The notes under the pieces are model-generated. The model saw only the letters and a list, made by a program, of their open reading frames with translations. It ran no database searches and had not been told where the DNA came from. The position numbers were made by a program, and so were the translations under genes. 64,000 bases of DNA from Misgurnus anguillicaudatus (Eukaryota > Chordata > Actinopteri > Cypriniformes > Cobitidae), in contig NC_073357.2 of NCBI RefSeq assembly GCF_027580225.2, positions 41,130,001 through 41,194,000 of the forward strand. Direction: 5' to 3'. This document shows positions 1 to 13,403 of this stretch, in pieces; position 1 is the first letter of the stretch; the number at the start of each line of letters is the position of its first letter.

Positions 1-2881
1 AACCAAAGTCTTTATGAGATGGCAAAATATACATTAGAAGCAAGATTTCTTAATACTGTTTCTTTACGTTATCATTAAAAAATGAAAGGAGACACTGAAA
101 TGAGAGGAGAAACTGATCTCATTAACCTCAGTAGACTGGCATGCTATATGGATACAAACAAACATTTCAACTTCATCTAAAACTAATTAAGTGCAAAAAA
201 ATACAACTTCCTATTACATATAACTCACAGTACATGTGCATAAAACATTGAACATTAACAAGAACATACTTACATTAAATTTTAACTGATTCAACTTCAT
301 ATACAACGCTGGTTTTGTAAATAGTTTTGGAGTGTATACACATCACAGAATGTTAGAAAAATCCCTTATTATGGAATTTGGGGGCGAGGGGCAATATTAA
401 CTGCATTCATATTTTTGAAACATTATATTTTAATAATTAATTGCACTAAATTAACATTAAATTGATGGCCCTAGTTAATCCATAATGATGTAAAATGCAT
501 TATTGTTCTCATAAGAACGACAAACAGTGAGGTAATGTACTGCACATCAAAGACACAAGATACTGCATGTTTTTTTCTATGACGCACACGCTAATGTTTT
601 GGTCACCCCTTTATACCTTTGAGAATCAAAGAAACACTTGTTTGTTTTACTCCGGAAAGCCGCCTTGCAAATGGCGAACGAAAACTGCAGAGAGTGGAAG
701 AAAAAAATGCTGTTGAGGCTGGTAATTGGAGAGGAACAAGGCACTGCTTCACTGTCAATTCAGCAAGCCAGTCCCCAGACAGTAAAACAACATCCCTGAC
801 AGGGAACAATAAACACTTCTTGTGTAACAATTCGTAAACATGTGTCCTGAGGGTCATACTTTATTTTGAGGGCCTTTTCTGCAGTCGTTGAACTGCTAAT
901 ATAGACAGCAGGATTCCTGCTAAAGCCTCCAGCCAGAAGAAAAAGACAAATCAACCCGTTCTCCGCACGTTCACCGGCGCCCTGTCTATAACAGTGATCA
1001 CAGCAAAATTTCATTAATCACAAAGCTTTGTGCCCGCTAGACAAGAAGTAGACTAGTACTTCCAAGAGTGCTAAATCATCATATAAAAAATATTTTTCTT
1101 TTGCCACTTTCTTTCTGTCGGCGGGTCTTTCCATCAAAATACCATTACATTTTGAAAAACCTGAGGTGCATTTAGTTGAACAGTGCTAATTTGAACAAAA
1201 CATGCAGTGCATGTGGTACTCCAGATATTTGTTTCCCGGAATTTCTTTGTATTCATGCATTAGCCTGCTCTTCTACCACTCCACTTGAGAACACTGGCAA
1301 GGAGCTGACAAGCCTCACCACGATCACCTTCGTCCTTCATGTGAAAAACGCAGCCCTACAAGTGTTTACTCACGCGCTCCTGAATGCTTTCAGTCACAAA
1401 CTCTCAGACTCCAATCCATCAAGCCAGCATTTAGACATCACCAAGTGTAGTTGGCAGGGCCGAGTCTGGAAATTCAATAGTGCCTGTCCAACGGCTTGAC
1501 ATTCTCCTTAAAGGACAACACGTTCAATCATTTCATGTAAATAGGAGGGGTCATTGACGCTGTATTTCATGTCTTTAGTGTTGTCGGGCATGATGGATGC
1601 AGATCCCGCTGTGTGTTTTATCACATCGATATGATTTTCTCTCTGAGTGGAGCCATTTTATCCCACGATACACATTTCGGTGACACTTCTGGGAAGTGGT
1701 GCACAGTTCCATCTCCAGCATCACAATTAAGGTAATAAACCTACATTTGAACCCTAAAGCAAAATTAATGCCACGGCATGTACATTTCCGAAATATTTTA
1801 TGTTCATACAGTACTTCCCAATGTTCTTTTTAATCGCCAGTGTTGTCAGATTGTTTTCTGATTCCCTAAATGCAGAATAGGGACTCGTTCTGATAACAAC
1901 TGAAGGGGGGGTTCACTAAATGCAGCCTCTAATTACTCATGAATTCCTTTGCTCAGCACTCCACAGGCTTAGATGCAGCACTTCCCTGTTCACTTTCCGA
2001 TTATGGCCTCTACTTCTCCTGTGGGACCAATAGCAACTCCAACTCTATTAGGTCCGACAGCCCTTACCAATATGAACTACTCAATAACAACAAGAGGAAA
2101 CACAGCATGCTCTGTTAGCAAAAAAAAAAGAGAACGTCTTTCCATTACCCGTGTTGTTCTCTCTAATATGTCTGTGCCAGTATGAAGACACCCCAGTGTA
2201 ACACTTCGGATAATGATATGAGATGAATCAGTTCTTTATGACCCCTTTGGTCAGGTAAATCACACCTGCCTCTTCTTTTTTCATTATTTTAGTGACTTCA
2301 CTTCTCTATGTGCATCGATATCAGCCTTCTTATTGGTGAGAAATGAATAGTTTTGAGGGAGCTTTACTTGTCTCCAACTAAAAAACAGTAACATATGGAA
2401 GTCGACAAAGCTGTAAATCTGTTTGATTGCCTGGAAAACCAGTTGGATAACAAAGGAGACGACTTCATAAACTGCCACAACTGATAGGTTGCTCGACCCA
2501 TAAACACAAGCAAAACAAGCTGATGATATTTCTGCCTGTGGCCGTCATGATTAATTGATGCCTTGTCTGTGTGATAATAAAAAGCGGGGCACAGAGTGGA
2601 CAGGTGCCATCTGAATCCTCTTCTGCCCACTGTTTGCGAAATTCTCAGGGCTCAGGTGCTAATTTATGCAGCCACACTATTTTTCACCCTGGCTGAACTA
2701 TCAGAGACCCCTAGGCCCTCCATGCATGAAACAATCTAAATTATTGGTGACAATATATAATATATGTATCACGCTTTCTCTGCAAGACAATTTTAAAATG
2801 GAATATGTCACGGGTAGCATGATTTCAAATTTCTATCAAGGCGACAAAGAAGAATGATGGGAATCTGGACAATATTGAGAT
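1..2881. other. Unique AT-rich non-coding DNA
   Basis: No terminal inverted repeats, target duplications, RNA genes or recognisable protein motifs were found. The longest open frames (about 107 codons near 1176) have no family motif and look like chance. A more GC-rich part around 620-1010 stands out from the AT-rich surroundings, but nothing specific can be claimed for it. Confidence 0.6.
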
Positions 2882-2884
2882 CTA

Positions 2885-5368
2885 GGGCCCTATCATACAC
2901 CTGGCACAATGCAGCGCAATGCGCGATGCAAGTGTCTTTTGCTAGTTTTAACATGGCGCAATTAGCATTTTCATGTTTAGAGCCACATTGCTTAAATAGC
3001 AAATGCATTTGCGCCCATGGGCGTTCTGGTCTGAAAACGAGGTGTGTCCAGGCGCATTGTTGGCGCGTTGCTGTTTTGAGGCAACTAAAATAGACTATGC
3101 CATTGACCAACTAAAACTTGGTCTAAAGTCTTAAGTCAGTGGTGCAATACTGTTTTTGTTATTTAAAGAGCGCATTAGTAATATGCGCCTATACACGGGA
3201 CGACAAAGCGCGTTTGCTTATCACACACATGGATGCGCAGCAGCATACAAACGTTTTTAGATAATTCAATTGTAAAAGATTGTTATTGTTATTGGATATG
3301 GTGAGATGAGAACCTTTATTAAAGGTTAGCAGAAGATGATGCAGGACCCTAGTTCTTCTCTTCGCTCTGTTTACCAGTTGCTGTCGGCATGTTTACCATG
3401 TCTGTGCGGTTCGTGACTTGTGCCAGGGCTAGCATCGCTAATCATAGCTTACATCAACTTTTACTAGCAGCGATTTTAAATGGATTTCTCCAAATAGCAT
3501 GACAAAATGTACCTTTCCAGTAGAAACTTCGCGTGGGAAGCCCAACCTGTCCTATTAGCTCACGTCAGCGGCCAGCATGTCTCCCATAAACACTCTGGTC
3601 ATGTTTCTTTCTTCATAGTCCTTTCTCTACTTGTCATACAATTCATAGACACTTTTTTCTCTTGCGACCCCCAGACATTTTGAAAAAAAAAAAACCACAA
3701 TGAGAATGTGAGCTTCAATGAATGGTTGAAACAGTAGCACAACACACATACACTTGATAGTGTGCATGGGCAGAAAGCGAACCTAGGGATGAGTACGTAC
3801 GATGGTTATACGTCAACATATCATCTGGGATGACCAATAATATAGGTGATCCACCCGGAAAACGAAAATCTTCCGCTATACCTTTAAGTAATGCTTTAAA
3901 AAATTATACAACGCTGTCCGAGTGCTAAAACGACTCTCAACACCTTTGTAAATTCTTTATCTCCGTTTGTTACAAATAAAGTAGTTTTAGAGTACAAACC
4001 TTTTCTTGCATATTTGTAAATTATTCTTTGAGATTACACATCTTGTAGGCTATCCATTTACAATAATTAAATGACTGAAAAGAAAAACACTTTTAAAGAT
4101 TTTAATAAAAAAAAAATTAATACAAATGAAAACAATGCATTTTTTATCTTTTTCTTTTTTATTAATCTTAAAGTAGGGGTCTTTTTCTTCCATTTAGTTT
4201 TTCAGTTTACAAATTCCACCATCTGAAAAGGGCATCGGCATGGCACAAGCACAACTGGCTTTTAACCTGATAAGGAACACTGTGCCGTACACGGTACACC
4301 CCTCCCTTGCAGGTGAGTCTGCATTACGTCATTGTAACTTTGAAGCATTAAATCTTCAAAATATACGGTCATGCGGCACATTGTTGTAAAGCTTAGACTT
4401 TCGGGATTCCATTAAGCGCACACACAAAGCATCATATGATTTTTTGCAGTCATAAAACTGTAATCTAGTTGTTAGTTACCTAAACCGGGCAGCGCCGATT
4501 TAGGATATTTACTTACCTTCAAAATCTACCCTTTATCCGCTTCGGTGAAATTGTCCAAAACAAATTGTTCATAAATCCCCAAAAGTCCAAGGAAATGGAA
4601 TATCCAAGCATTTTAATTAGTGCTGGGCAAAGATTAATCGCGATTAATCGCATCCAAAATAAAAGGGATTTTTTGCACAATATATGAGTGTGTGCTGTGT
4701 GTAATTATTATGTATATATAAATACACACACATTCATGTATGTATTTAAGAAACATTTACATGTGTATATATATTCATTTATATTTGTATATATTCTATA
4801 TGATATATAAATAAAGAAAATTATATATAAATAAAAAATGACTATATGTATGTGTGTGTGGTTAAATATACATAATAATTACACACAGTACACACATATA
4901 TTATGCAAAAAAATCACTTTTATTTTGGATGCGATTAATCGCGATTAATCTTTGCCCAGCACTAATTTTAATCCAAAACGATTTGTTCATCTCACAATCT
5001 TGACGTTTCTGACCGAATTACGATATAAATAGTTTATACAATTAGTTCACACGGGACATTCGTTCGAATCTCACTTTTCATTGTCAAGTTTTTTTGTGCA
5101 ACGTCTGAGGAACAAGTACGCCCCCTTGTGGAATTTCAGACGTTCCATAAGAGGCTACAGCGATGAGAGCTTAGACTCTCATTGGTTTATTGCACATTAC
5201 GGCCAAATACACCCTTAGGAGAATAGGAACAATGCTTTTAGACTCTGCGCTTGGCGCACAAACCCATTTTTCCTGTCGTTAAATTAGTAAAAGTGGATTT
5301 GTACATGCTTGTGTAGACTGTTCACTTTGCGCTTTAGACAATGCACTTAGATCTTTAAAATAGGGCCC
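2885..5368. mobile_element. PIF/Harbinger-type element, long copy 1
   Basis: The element is bounded by GGGCCCTAT on the left and its complement ATAGGGCCC on the right. The flanking 3-bp words are CTA (2882-2884) and TTA (5369-5371), close to the TWA target of PIF/Harbinger elements. Its first 400 bp and its part from about 3880 on align by eye with the copy at 38875-40050. A block of roughly 550 bp (about 3320-3880) is missing from that copy, so it is either original internal sequence or a further insertion. A hAT MITE sits inside at 4618-4964. No transposase is readable. It is a non-autonomous or gutted copy; the superfamily call comes from termini and flanks. Confidence 0.65.
4618..4964. 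mobile_element. hAT-type foldback MITE inside Harbinger copy 1
   Basis: The left end starts TAGTGCTGGGCAAAGATTAA and the right end is its inverted complement. The match runs about 48 bp almost without error and continues more loosely for over 100 bp, so most of the 347-bp element could fold into one hairpin. Both sides carry the perfect 8-bp direct duplication ATTTTAAT (4610-4617 and 4965-4972), the hAT target length. The terminal repeat contains GATTAATCGCGATTAATCGC, itself built of short palindromes. The centre is a TA/CA-rich simple sequence. No coding capacity. Confidence 0.9.
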
Positions 5369-5371
5369 TTA

Positions 5372-8300
5372 GGGGTCATTCACTAAAGTCTGCCATTTTA
5401 TCGATGATCTTCTTCTAGCAAACTAGCCTGAAATCAAGAAATTGTTCAGACTTGTGCCCTAGTCATCAAAGTTCAGAAAAACTACTAATAATGCAAAATT
5501 CTCCATCAGCTGCCACTCAAGATTGGAAACTACAGCATGACATTTTTGGCTGTGTTTGCGCCATTACCTTATTTGCATAATCTCTTCCGATTTTAAATGA
5601 GTGTGCTAAAACAACCTAGACAGCACATGCAAATAAACCGCAATATCAGCCGGTGCAATACGGTTTTTAAGAAATTCACCTCTTAATGATGCCGATTACC
5701 TGCAAGTTGAGAATTTAGACTGCAAGGTTGTGTAGTGTGCTAGAAATTGATCCAAGACAAGTACACTTCCCATGACAGGGAATTAAGGCTTGTGTCTGTG
5801 AGAGTTACTAGGTTGTGGGAGTTTCTTTAAAGGAGTTGTTGTTGATGTTGACTAGATGACAGTTGATAGCACAGTGAACACTGAGACTCCCATTTATTAT
5901 TAATGGCCTACTGTCGCTTCACGTCGTCTTAGCATTTTTCCGATGAGGAGCGCACGACGATGCATCCAGTAGCGCACACAAACTCACACACATTCGTTTT
6001 CTAAACTGACCTCACACTTTTTTCTGGCTTCCTTTTAGTGATGAGTGGCTACTTTTAAGATGCGCCCCTCTGATGTGTGGAGGCTCAGGGAATAAAAGCA
6101 GATGCTAGTTCAAAAGCTTTCCAAACCTTGTGGTGGCCATACTCTTTGCTCCAGAAGACCACGTTTTCACAGTGGAGACTCATGAATCAACCGCGAACCT
6201 ATCGGCAGCATGAAAGACAGCCTGGGAGAGAGGAAAAATGAGAAGTGATATGAAATTACTTTTAAATTCATATTCAATATGGCAAAGGAAACATTAGGAT
6301 AGCTTGCAATTACATTGTCTCATGTTTGAATTGCACTTAAATGATTAGACAACTTAAAAAGATTTACACTTTTTAAAGCTGAGGTTACCCATAGGAAATG
6401 AACATCACATATGAGATCTCTTTAATATCTCAGTTGTTTCTTCCTCACAGCGATGAGTTTAGATGATGAGCAAACTGAGAGCTGTGCTTAGAGTTCCCAC
6501 GAAATCAAATGTTTTTCTATTGAAATATTCCTCTTAAGTTCACCGTGTGAGCCATTTAGAGCAATATTCAGGTGTCCAAGGAAAGCAGATTTATTAAACA
6601 CTATGCCGTCAGGCAATATGAAATGGTCGCACCCAAGTGATTAGAGAATGAGGGAATGGTGAGGGGCTCATATTAATGTCTAATGGACAGAAATGAATTT
6701 TGACTGTTGTTTGTGCTTGCTAAAAACTACTGTATTACCCGCACTTAATCACAACCCAAACAGTAACCCATTAGTCAATTGTCTTTAAAATGACATTTGT
6801 TCAGTTTCTGTTGCTACAATCAATCAGCTTTCTTTCTGGGGTAATGTCATGTGATATTGAGTGGCTCACGCTGAAAGATGCATGGATCAAGCACAGCCAA
6901 ATGTACAAGATCGAGCCCAAGCTCCTGCAGAGAGACCACTGATAATGTGATGGGCAAATAAATGTTGGAATTTTATTTATACTGAGGTGACCTTTACTTT
7001 CATGGGTGGGTTTTAATCTGTGATGTGCTTTTAATTATCGGTTTGGGGTAATAGCAATGACATCCTTTTGTCTTCATGGCAAGGGAAGGTAGACAACCTG
7101 GAAAAATGTTATCTTAACTGTAGCTAAGGTGGAGAGGAAAAATGTCTTTCCTCGAAATGAGCAGTGGCATTTAATTAGATTGAACGCTGCTGGGCTGAGT
7201 CGTTGCCAAACGGGCCGCCTTTGAATTAAAAAGTGGGCTTTGGCATGGAAACAAGGTAGAGTTTGTGGTCAAGGAGAGACCAGACAAAGGCCCCTCATCA
7301 GGTAAATCAGGGCTGACTTTTATTTCTTCAGGTGACAAAGCTGGGTGGCCTTCTCAGGCCAGAGAACAGTAAGGCGTCCTGACAGTGTGTCTCGCAAGGG
7401 CACATAGGGGTGGAGGGATGATGCTTTCTCAGCCTCTGTCGTGACACTTTAATGTGTGTGTGTGTGTTGGACAGTACCATTACTGAGTGTTTGTGTATTG
7501 ATGCTTTGGCAAAATGCATTTATTTATGTATAATATTGATAACGGTTTATGCAAATTCAAAATCAAGCCTGCTTAAATCTTTGAGAGAAATTGAGAAGGA
7601 ACTTCAGACAATGAGAACAGTATATCTACGGTCAAGTAAGGAGACAACCTATTTCATATCAATAAAGCGACAAACTATAAACTGCTATTGACCAATTATT
7701 TTTACAGCTTAACTGTAGGCATAGGGTTTAGTATATTTTCAGAATTGTATTGCCCCCAAAGAGGCTTAAAAGAGTGTTTGATAGAGATCTAGAGGTCCTG
7801 TTTATAACTGTGGACTTTTCTTTTGGAACAGTTTACCCATAATTATTTTTATATGTCCCATCCTGCCCTGAGTTTCTCAGGAAAACTGCGGGCCCAGCAT
7901 AGAAGCGGGCAATTTTCTGGAGAACGCCATGGTCTAAAACGTGTAAACATTGCTAAATTACATTCGGACTATTTGCTTTGTTGGTTTGGTTGTTTGTTTG
8001 GAGTCTGGAAATCAACCATGGCTTCATTAGCTGGCGGAAGCTGTGAGCTTTTGCATCCTGTGTGCATTCTCTAGATGCCTGCTGATGGGCCACTGCTGGC
8101 AGAGGTGTTAGCCTCACATTTGCCTCCATCAGGGACACAAATATCACAGTATCAGTCACACTTCACTTCACATTAAGTCTGTCTAATTAAGGCCGAATAA
8201 GGAGACGGGTGGGAGTTTAGGGACACATATAGACGCCGCTGCTTTTCCATTACTGTCTGTCAGCGCCATTTGGTAAAACAACCCCGTCAGCAACTGCATG

Positions 8301-8402
8301 ATGTCTTGCAGTTGTAACCATTTTAGGCCATTTCGGTTTCTGTATTTCACACTATAATTTTCCACCGCGAGGACAGCATTTCTATTCTTCTAATGTATTA
8401 GC
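5372..8402. other. TE-poor unique non-coding DNA
   Basis: No transposon termini or protein family motifs were found. A short TG run lies at 7452-7466. Several blocks are rich in AT-core homeobox-like words and in GC-balanced text (for example 7130-7330), which fits non-coding regulatory DNA in a gene desert, but conservation cannot be judged here. Confidence 0.5.
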
Positions 8403-10200
8403 GTAGTGGATAAACAGCTGCTGTGCAGCAGAGTCCAGACCCTGACTTTTCGATTTATGTTCGAGAAAGCCAGCAGACCACGGGGGTTAATTAAAATCGT
8501 AATTGCTGTTATTAAAGCCCTCTTCCCATTTCTCTTCCTTTTCATTTTCCGAGGATACTTGCAGAACTCACTCTTTTTGGCATATGGGTTTCCTATTAAA
8601 AGATGTGGGCTTGATTCTCCTCCAGATGTTCTGGCTAATCATCTGTCCAAAAAGGAAACACTTTATAGGCATTCCAAATATTTACACGCCGAGCAGTCGT
8701 GTTGCAGGTTTTAGGCCCTTGGGTTGGACCCAAGCTCTGTGAATCTGTGAAGCCTTGATACACGCAGCCTTTACCGCCCCTCAGAAGCAGATGCTCTTTT
8801 GTACGAGTGTAGTTCAAATACAGGAATTTTATTAGGTGTTTAACGCAGCCATAATCGCAGCGGTTCTGAGCTTACAGGATGCCGTGCCGCTGCCAGAACA
8901 CAGAATCACGAGTCCTAGACGGAGAACGCCCAAGGAGCTTAAAGTGATATAAATGTTTTTGAGTGACAGCATAAATCTGTACGATGACAAATAACCTCCT
9001 TTGAAGTCAATGCCGCGTCGAATAGGATGCAAGTTTTGTATTACAGAAATGGCCCCTGCCTGAAAAAAGCAACACACAATGTCAAAGTGACAATCTTAAC
9101 TCCGTAGCTACGAGTGGAAAGGGCGTGCGCCGTGCTTATCTGAATACGAATGTCACGCCTGCTTAAATCTGCGATCCGTGGTAACTTGGCACGTCGATGA
9201 CGGTGGAAAAAATAGCAAATAATAAAGTCCACTCAAATGAACATTTTTCTTGTCCAACGTATGCCACGATATATCACAATTCCACACGCCGGCCCAGAGT
9301 AATATATAAAGTTAGGAGGCTGTCTTGTTGCAAAAATGAAAATGTGCTTCTAAGAAATGAGCAATTTCCCCACGGAGGTATTGGAAATTCAAAGGGACTG
9401 TCTGTGGGTGACCTGTCATCAATCACGGCTGTTGCGCTGGGGGCCTGGGAAAGCGGTCGTCCATTGACAGGTGCTACCCGGTGCCTAATGGCACCCGGCA
9501 AACACCGAGCGGTACGGAGGCAAGGCAATAGGACTGTTAATTGCTCTGGCTCTGCTCTGGAATACAGAAAGCAGCTGGTCGGAGGCACAGGACGTCTGCA
9601 GTCTCCCCATTCTCATTTCCCTGCTGGATCCCACGGATGCCTCGCAGATTATGTGCCCAAACCAATTGCTTTCGGCCCGTCCGGTACTTATTGAGCAGAA
9701 GCCTCTGACATGTGACAATAAGAGATAGTGGCAGCTCGAAAGCTATGGCTCATTTTGTAGGTTAAATAGCCCTTCAGATAATGACCGTGTGAATGAGAAG
9801 AAAGATAGAGGTGCGCTTTATTGCAGTCAGCTCTGTGTATTTGAATTTCTGGGTTTAAATCTTCATTCTGCCGAAATGAAACAAAAACCTCAATGTTCGA
9901 TTGCCGCGTTGGATATTTTCTTTTATGGCGCAAGGGAAAGCACTTTAAATGCTGGAATATCCCTCACTGCACGAGCACCGCATACATTCTCCATCAAAAA
10001 CTCTTTCTAAATCACACCATTTAGATCTTATGAAACAGTTTTCAACCCCTCATATAAGCATCGCACCCAGATGTGTGCGTTTCTCTCCTCGTTCGTTTCG
10101 CGCATTAATAGTGAAAAACCACATTAATATTCCTGGAAGCCGAGTTCTCAGTTTTCAGCCGAGGCATATTTCCATTCCAACTGTCATCTGCAGTGGATGA
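8403..10200. other. Candidate conserved regulatory block
   Basis: This stretch has no repeats and a more balanced base composition than its surroundings. Overlapping open frames occur on both strands (up to 165 codons near 9197) without any protein motif, which is usual for GC-balanced non-coding DNA. Homeodomain-like cores are packed at about 8487-8520 (TTAATTAA, GTAATTGC), and a PBX/MEIS composite lies at 9413-9425. A regulatory role is inferred from composition and motifs only. Confidence 0.4.
9413..9425 (-). promoter_or_regulatory. PBX-HOX / MEIS composite motif
   Basis: On the minus strand the 13 bases read TGATTGATGACAG. TGATTGAT is the PBX/HOX-type bipartite core, and TGACAG is the MEIS/PREP core. 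The adjacency resembles hindbrain and limb enhancers that bind HOX-PBX-MEIS complexes. A second TGACAG-type word follows near 9464 (TTGACAGG). A single motif of this length can arise by chance; the repeat-free block around it makes it more plausible. Confidence 0.4.
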
Positions 10201-13010
10201 GCTTTTATTGATGTATGACTGTGTCAGACGCTTCATTTATGGAGTCGGTAAATGCAGATGCTCATAGGTTATAATGGGTCTTTGTTAGCGCACTGCATTG
10301 CCTGTGTGTGGGATGAGAGAAAAAACAGAAAGAGAGCGAGGTACTTCTCATTGTGTGCAAACCTCTCCACCATCTGCAGGCTGTGGCTCCCTGTCGATGG
10401 CTCCTGATGAGGGCCAGATGTTCACACTGTCTGCTGTTTCTTCCATTAGGAGCTTCAAGGCTAATGTGTTACTCTCTTCAGCCTGTAGGTTGTGTTGAGT
10501 GCGGGTGTATGACGGCTTGTGTTAATTCGCAGAAAACTGCTTTTTCCTGTTCCTTTTATATGTCTGTCATCCGTTTCCATATTTTCTCATTTTAAAGGAT
10601 ATTAGATGAATCACAGTTGTGCAGCAGTGGAATTTAAAGATTTTTTTTCATGCATTCAATTTAGCCAGTCCATTGATTGCCGTTCACATTTGATCTACCA
10701 GCCTTTGCTTGCCTTTCTGTAATGTGTTGTTAGTGAGGAAATCTCAGCAAAGCTCATTGACTGAAATTATGTTTACTGGTAGCTGTAACAAGCTTTGCTT
10801 CTTGCTGCGTTCATGCATGGTGGTCTTTATCGGTGATACCGGACCCTGCAGGGTGCTAGTATGAAATTAAGTGGAGGTTTACAAGACTGCTGCTGGGTCG
10901 ATCTAGGACGTGAGGATAAGGAGAACTAAATAAATCTGGTGTTTCATGTGACATGGTAGCACATTTATTTTAGTGTTGTCTCTTTAAGCAAGCAAAAATC
11001 TATAAGGAAGCACCAAACATTTCTCCTTCCGAAGTCTCTGGGGTTTTAAAGAAAGTTTGATTAAATACAACCACCACCTCAAATATGTCCACCTTCCTGA
11101 TATGGTTGGTTGCCGATTATGCATATGGTTGGAGAATAAAAACATGGAAATCTAACCCTGTGTGATTTTCGTATCAGGTGTGCAAGCAGGTTAGGGCTGA
11201 GGCTGTGAGTAATACCTTTGATGGAAACTCTTCTCTTTCATTTTCTCCAAAGCTCTTTCTCAGCGTGACAGGGCAGGTCAACAACAGCTGCGGGGATTCT
11301 TCTTAATTATAAAAAAAACATGCTGTTTGAAGAGAGAGGAAAGAGAAAGAAAAATACTTTAGGTCTCGCCTGCAGTGCATACTGATATAATTTTCATAGT
11401 AATGAATCCTGGCTGGTATTCTCTGAGGTAAAGGTGAAATTATAAAAGGATAAGTGGGGGAAGGCATGTGGTGTGATGAGGGGACGAGTCTTAATTAATC
11501 TTACAGTTTGCTCAGAGGGCGAGGGTCACATCACATACATTACGTATAGCAGATATATCTGAATTCTACCTGAAGGGAGAGACTGAGGAAGTGTTTTTTT
11601 GTCAGTTTTTAGGTTTACAGTCTGATAAACGCACGAATCAGTTACGTTCCTACAGCAGTAAACTGTTTGAAGGCTTAGCAGCATTCAATAACAATACAAT
11701 GCAACATGTAACATAATGAAATTTCGTATTAGATTGGAAAATAGATTATGAACATGAATCTCACAGCCATTAGAAACATTAGTGTTATTGTTGTTGTATA
11801 AGTGTATATTGCTTTCCTAATGACAAACAACTTTCTCCTTAATGTGAAGAGACTTTTATTGGTGTGTTTTTCTACCAGAGTAAATACCTTCTTGTGTATT
11901 ATTTGCTGAAAAACTGTTGCAGCCTATCATATATTATAAATACATTTATTAACATATTCTTAAAAAAAAAACTTGGGTTATCATTATATTATTATTATTT
12001 CTGTTTCCTTATATCTACTTGTGCATTGTTGCACATTAATGTTTATTATTGCAGTATTAAACAAATTCAATTCCATTTAAATTACTTTATATAGTGTTTT
12101 TACAATGTTGCACTGTTCAAAGTAGAGTTACATAAGAAAAAGTAAAACAAACAAGCAAATAAAATAGACTTAAGCTATGTTTAAATTTGACTGTGCTTCT
12201 AATTTTTTTCCTAACGTACTTACACAAACAATAAAAATAAAAAAGGGAACATAGTTGGAGTGTTATTTAACAAGTAATTATTTTTGCGAATCTACTATAA
12301 TGTACTATAAAATATATACTTAATAGTTTAAGGCTATTAATACATGACAACAATATAGTGAAAAACTGTACTATGTATGTATGTCAGGCCAATTGATAGT
12401 TTTTATGTGTCGTTGCGAACTTACTGTAAGTGGACTGGTGGGCAAGAGAGCGCGATATGCTGTTGACCGCAGGAAATGTGTGATTTCTTTAGTTTAGCCT
12501 AAATGCATACATATAATATAAATTAAAATTTTAAAAGAATATTTAAAAGAGTTTTGTCATCCGTTACGCCCCTAACAGTTGTTGTGCAATAAAATGCACT
12601 AAACGAAGAGGAGACAATCCTGGGCTTATACTTTTACAGAATGAATTCAGAGACGAAAAACCCAGAACAAAGGAATTTGTGATTTTTTTACATAAACGTA
12701 TGTGACTCTGTGCCCAGTGAGGGGAAACAATGGCAGGAAGCCATCAATATACACTCTTATCTACAGGTTACCTCACGTAAACACTGGATATATTAATCAT
12801 TGTATTTTTAGCCATGAATCATTATCTTTGTGTAATTTTTTTACCTGGATTATAGTCACGTACTGAGACAACCAAGTGATTAGTTACACTAACTGCTAAA
12901 GTTAGCTAAACATTTGTCATGTAAATATGCTAAATTAATGTGTGGGAGTAAAAATGAAATGTTTGCAAATGCTTTTGCACTTTTATTAGATAATTTGTTG
13001 TACTAAGAGT
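10201..13010. other. Unique non-coding DNA, AT-rich toward the right
   Basis: No transposon boundaries or coding motifs were found. From about 11690 to 12560 the sequence becomes very AT-rich and may include unrecognised old repeat material, but no termini are visible. Confidence 0.5.
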
Positions 13011-13011
13011 G

Positions 13012-13403
13012 ATAAACTTGTATCACGGAAATTTTTCTGTAGCAGTCGATATCGACAATTATCACGATTAATGGCAAATCTTTATTACTGTCAAATTTTA
13101 AGTAGGATTTTTATGGTATTGAGGTAACATCTGAGATAGAATACAGATTAGAATATTACAACAAATTCTGTGACCTTTGTGCTAGTCGTGGGCATTGTAT
13201 TTTTGCTAATTTTTCCTACTCCACTCCTCAAAGTCTAACTGACACTGTAACTGTAAACCAAGACCGTGTGCGGCATCCAGAATGGCCGTCTGCATTACGC
13301 ATGGTGCGTAAACATTATTGATCACTTACCGAACTGCCATTACCGGGTTTTATCGAGGAAAACTATATCACGAAAATGGTTACAAAATTATCACCCAGCA
13401 CTA
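13012..13403. mobile_element. hAT-like relic, right end only
   Basis: The right edge, read on the minus strand, begins TAGTGCTGGGTGATAATTTT, matching the TAGTGCTG start of three other hAT-type elements in this window. Text such as TATCACGA near the left limit resembles an inverted partner, but a clean left terminus and the 8-bp duplication are missing. I read it as an old, left-truncated copy; the left limit is approximate. Confidence 0.45.

Noticed and set aside
1176..1499. 107-codon plus frame
   Set aside because: No recognisable domain, no splice context, typical chance length in this composition.
9197..9694. 165-codon plus frame and a 104-codon overlapping minus frame
   Set aside because: No family motif and both strands open; more consistent with GC-balanced non-coding DNA.
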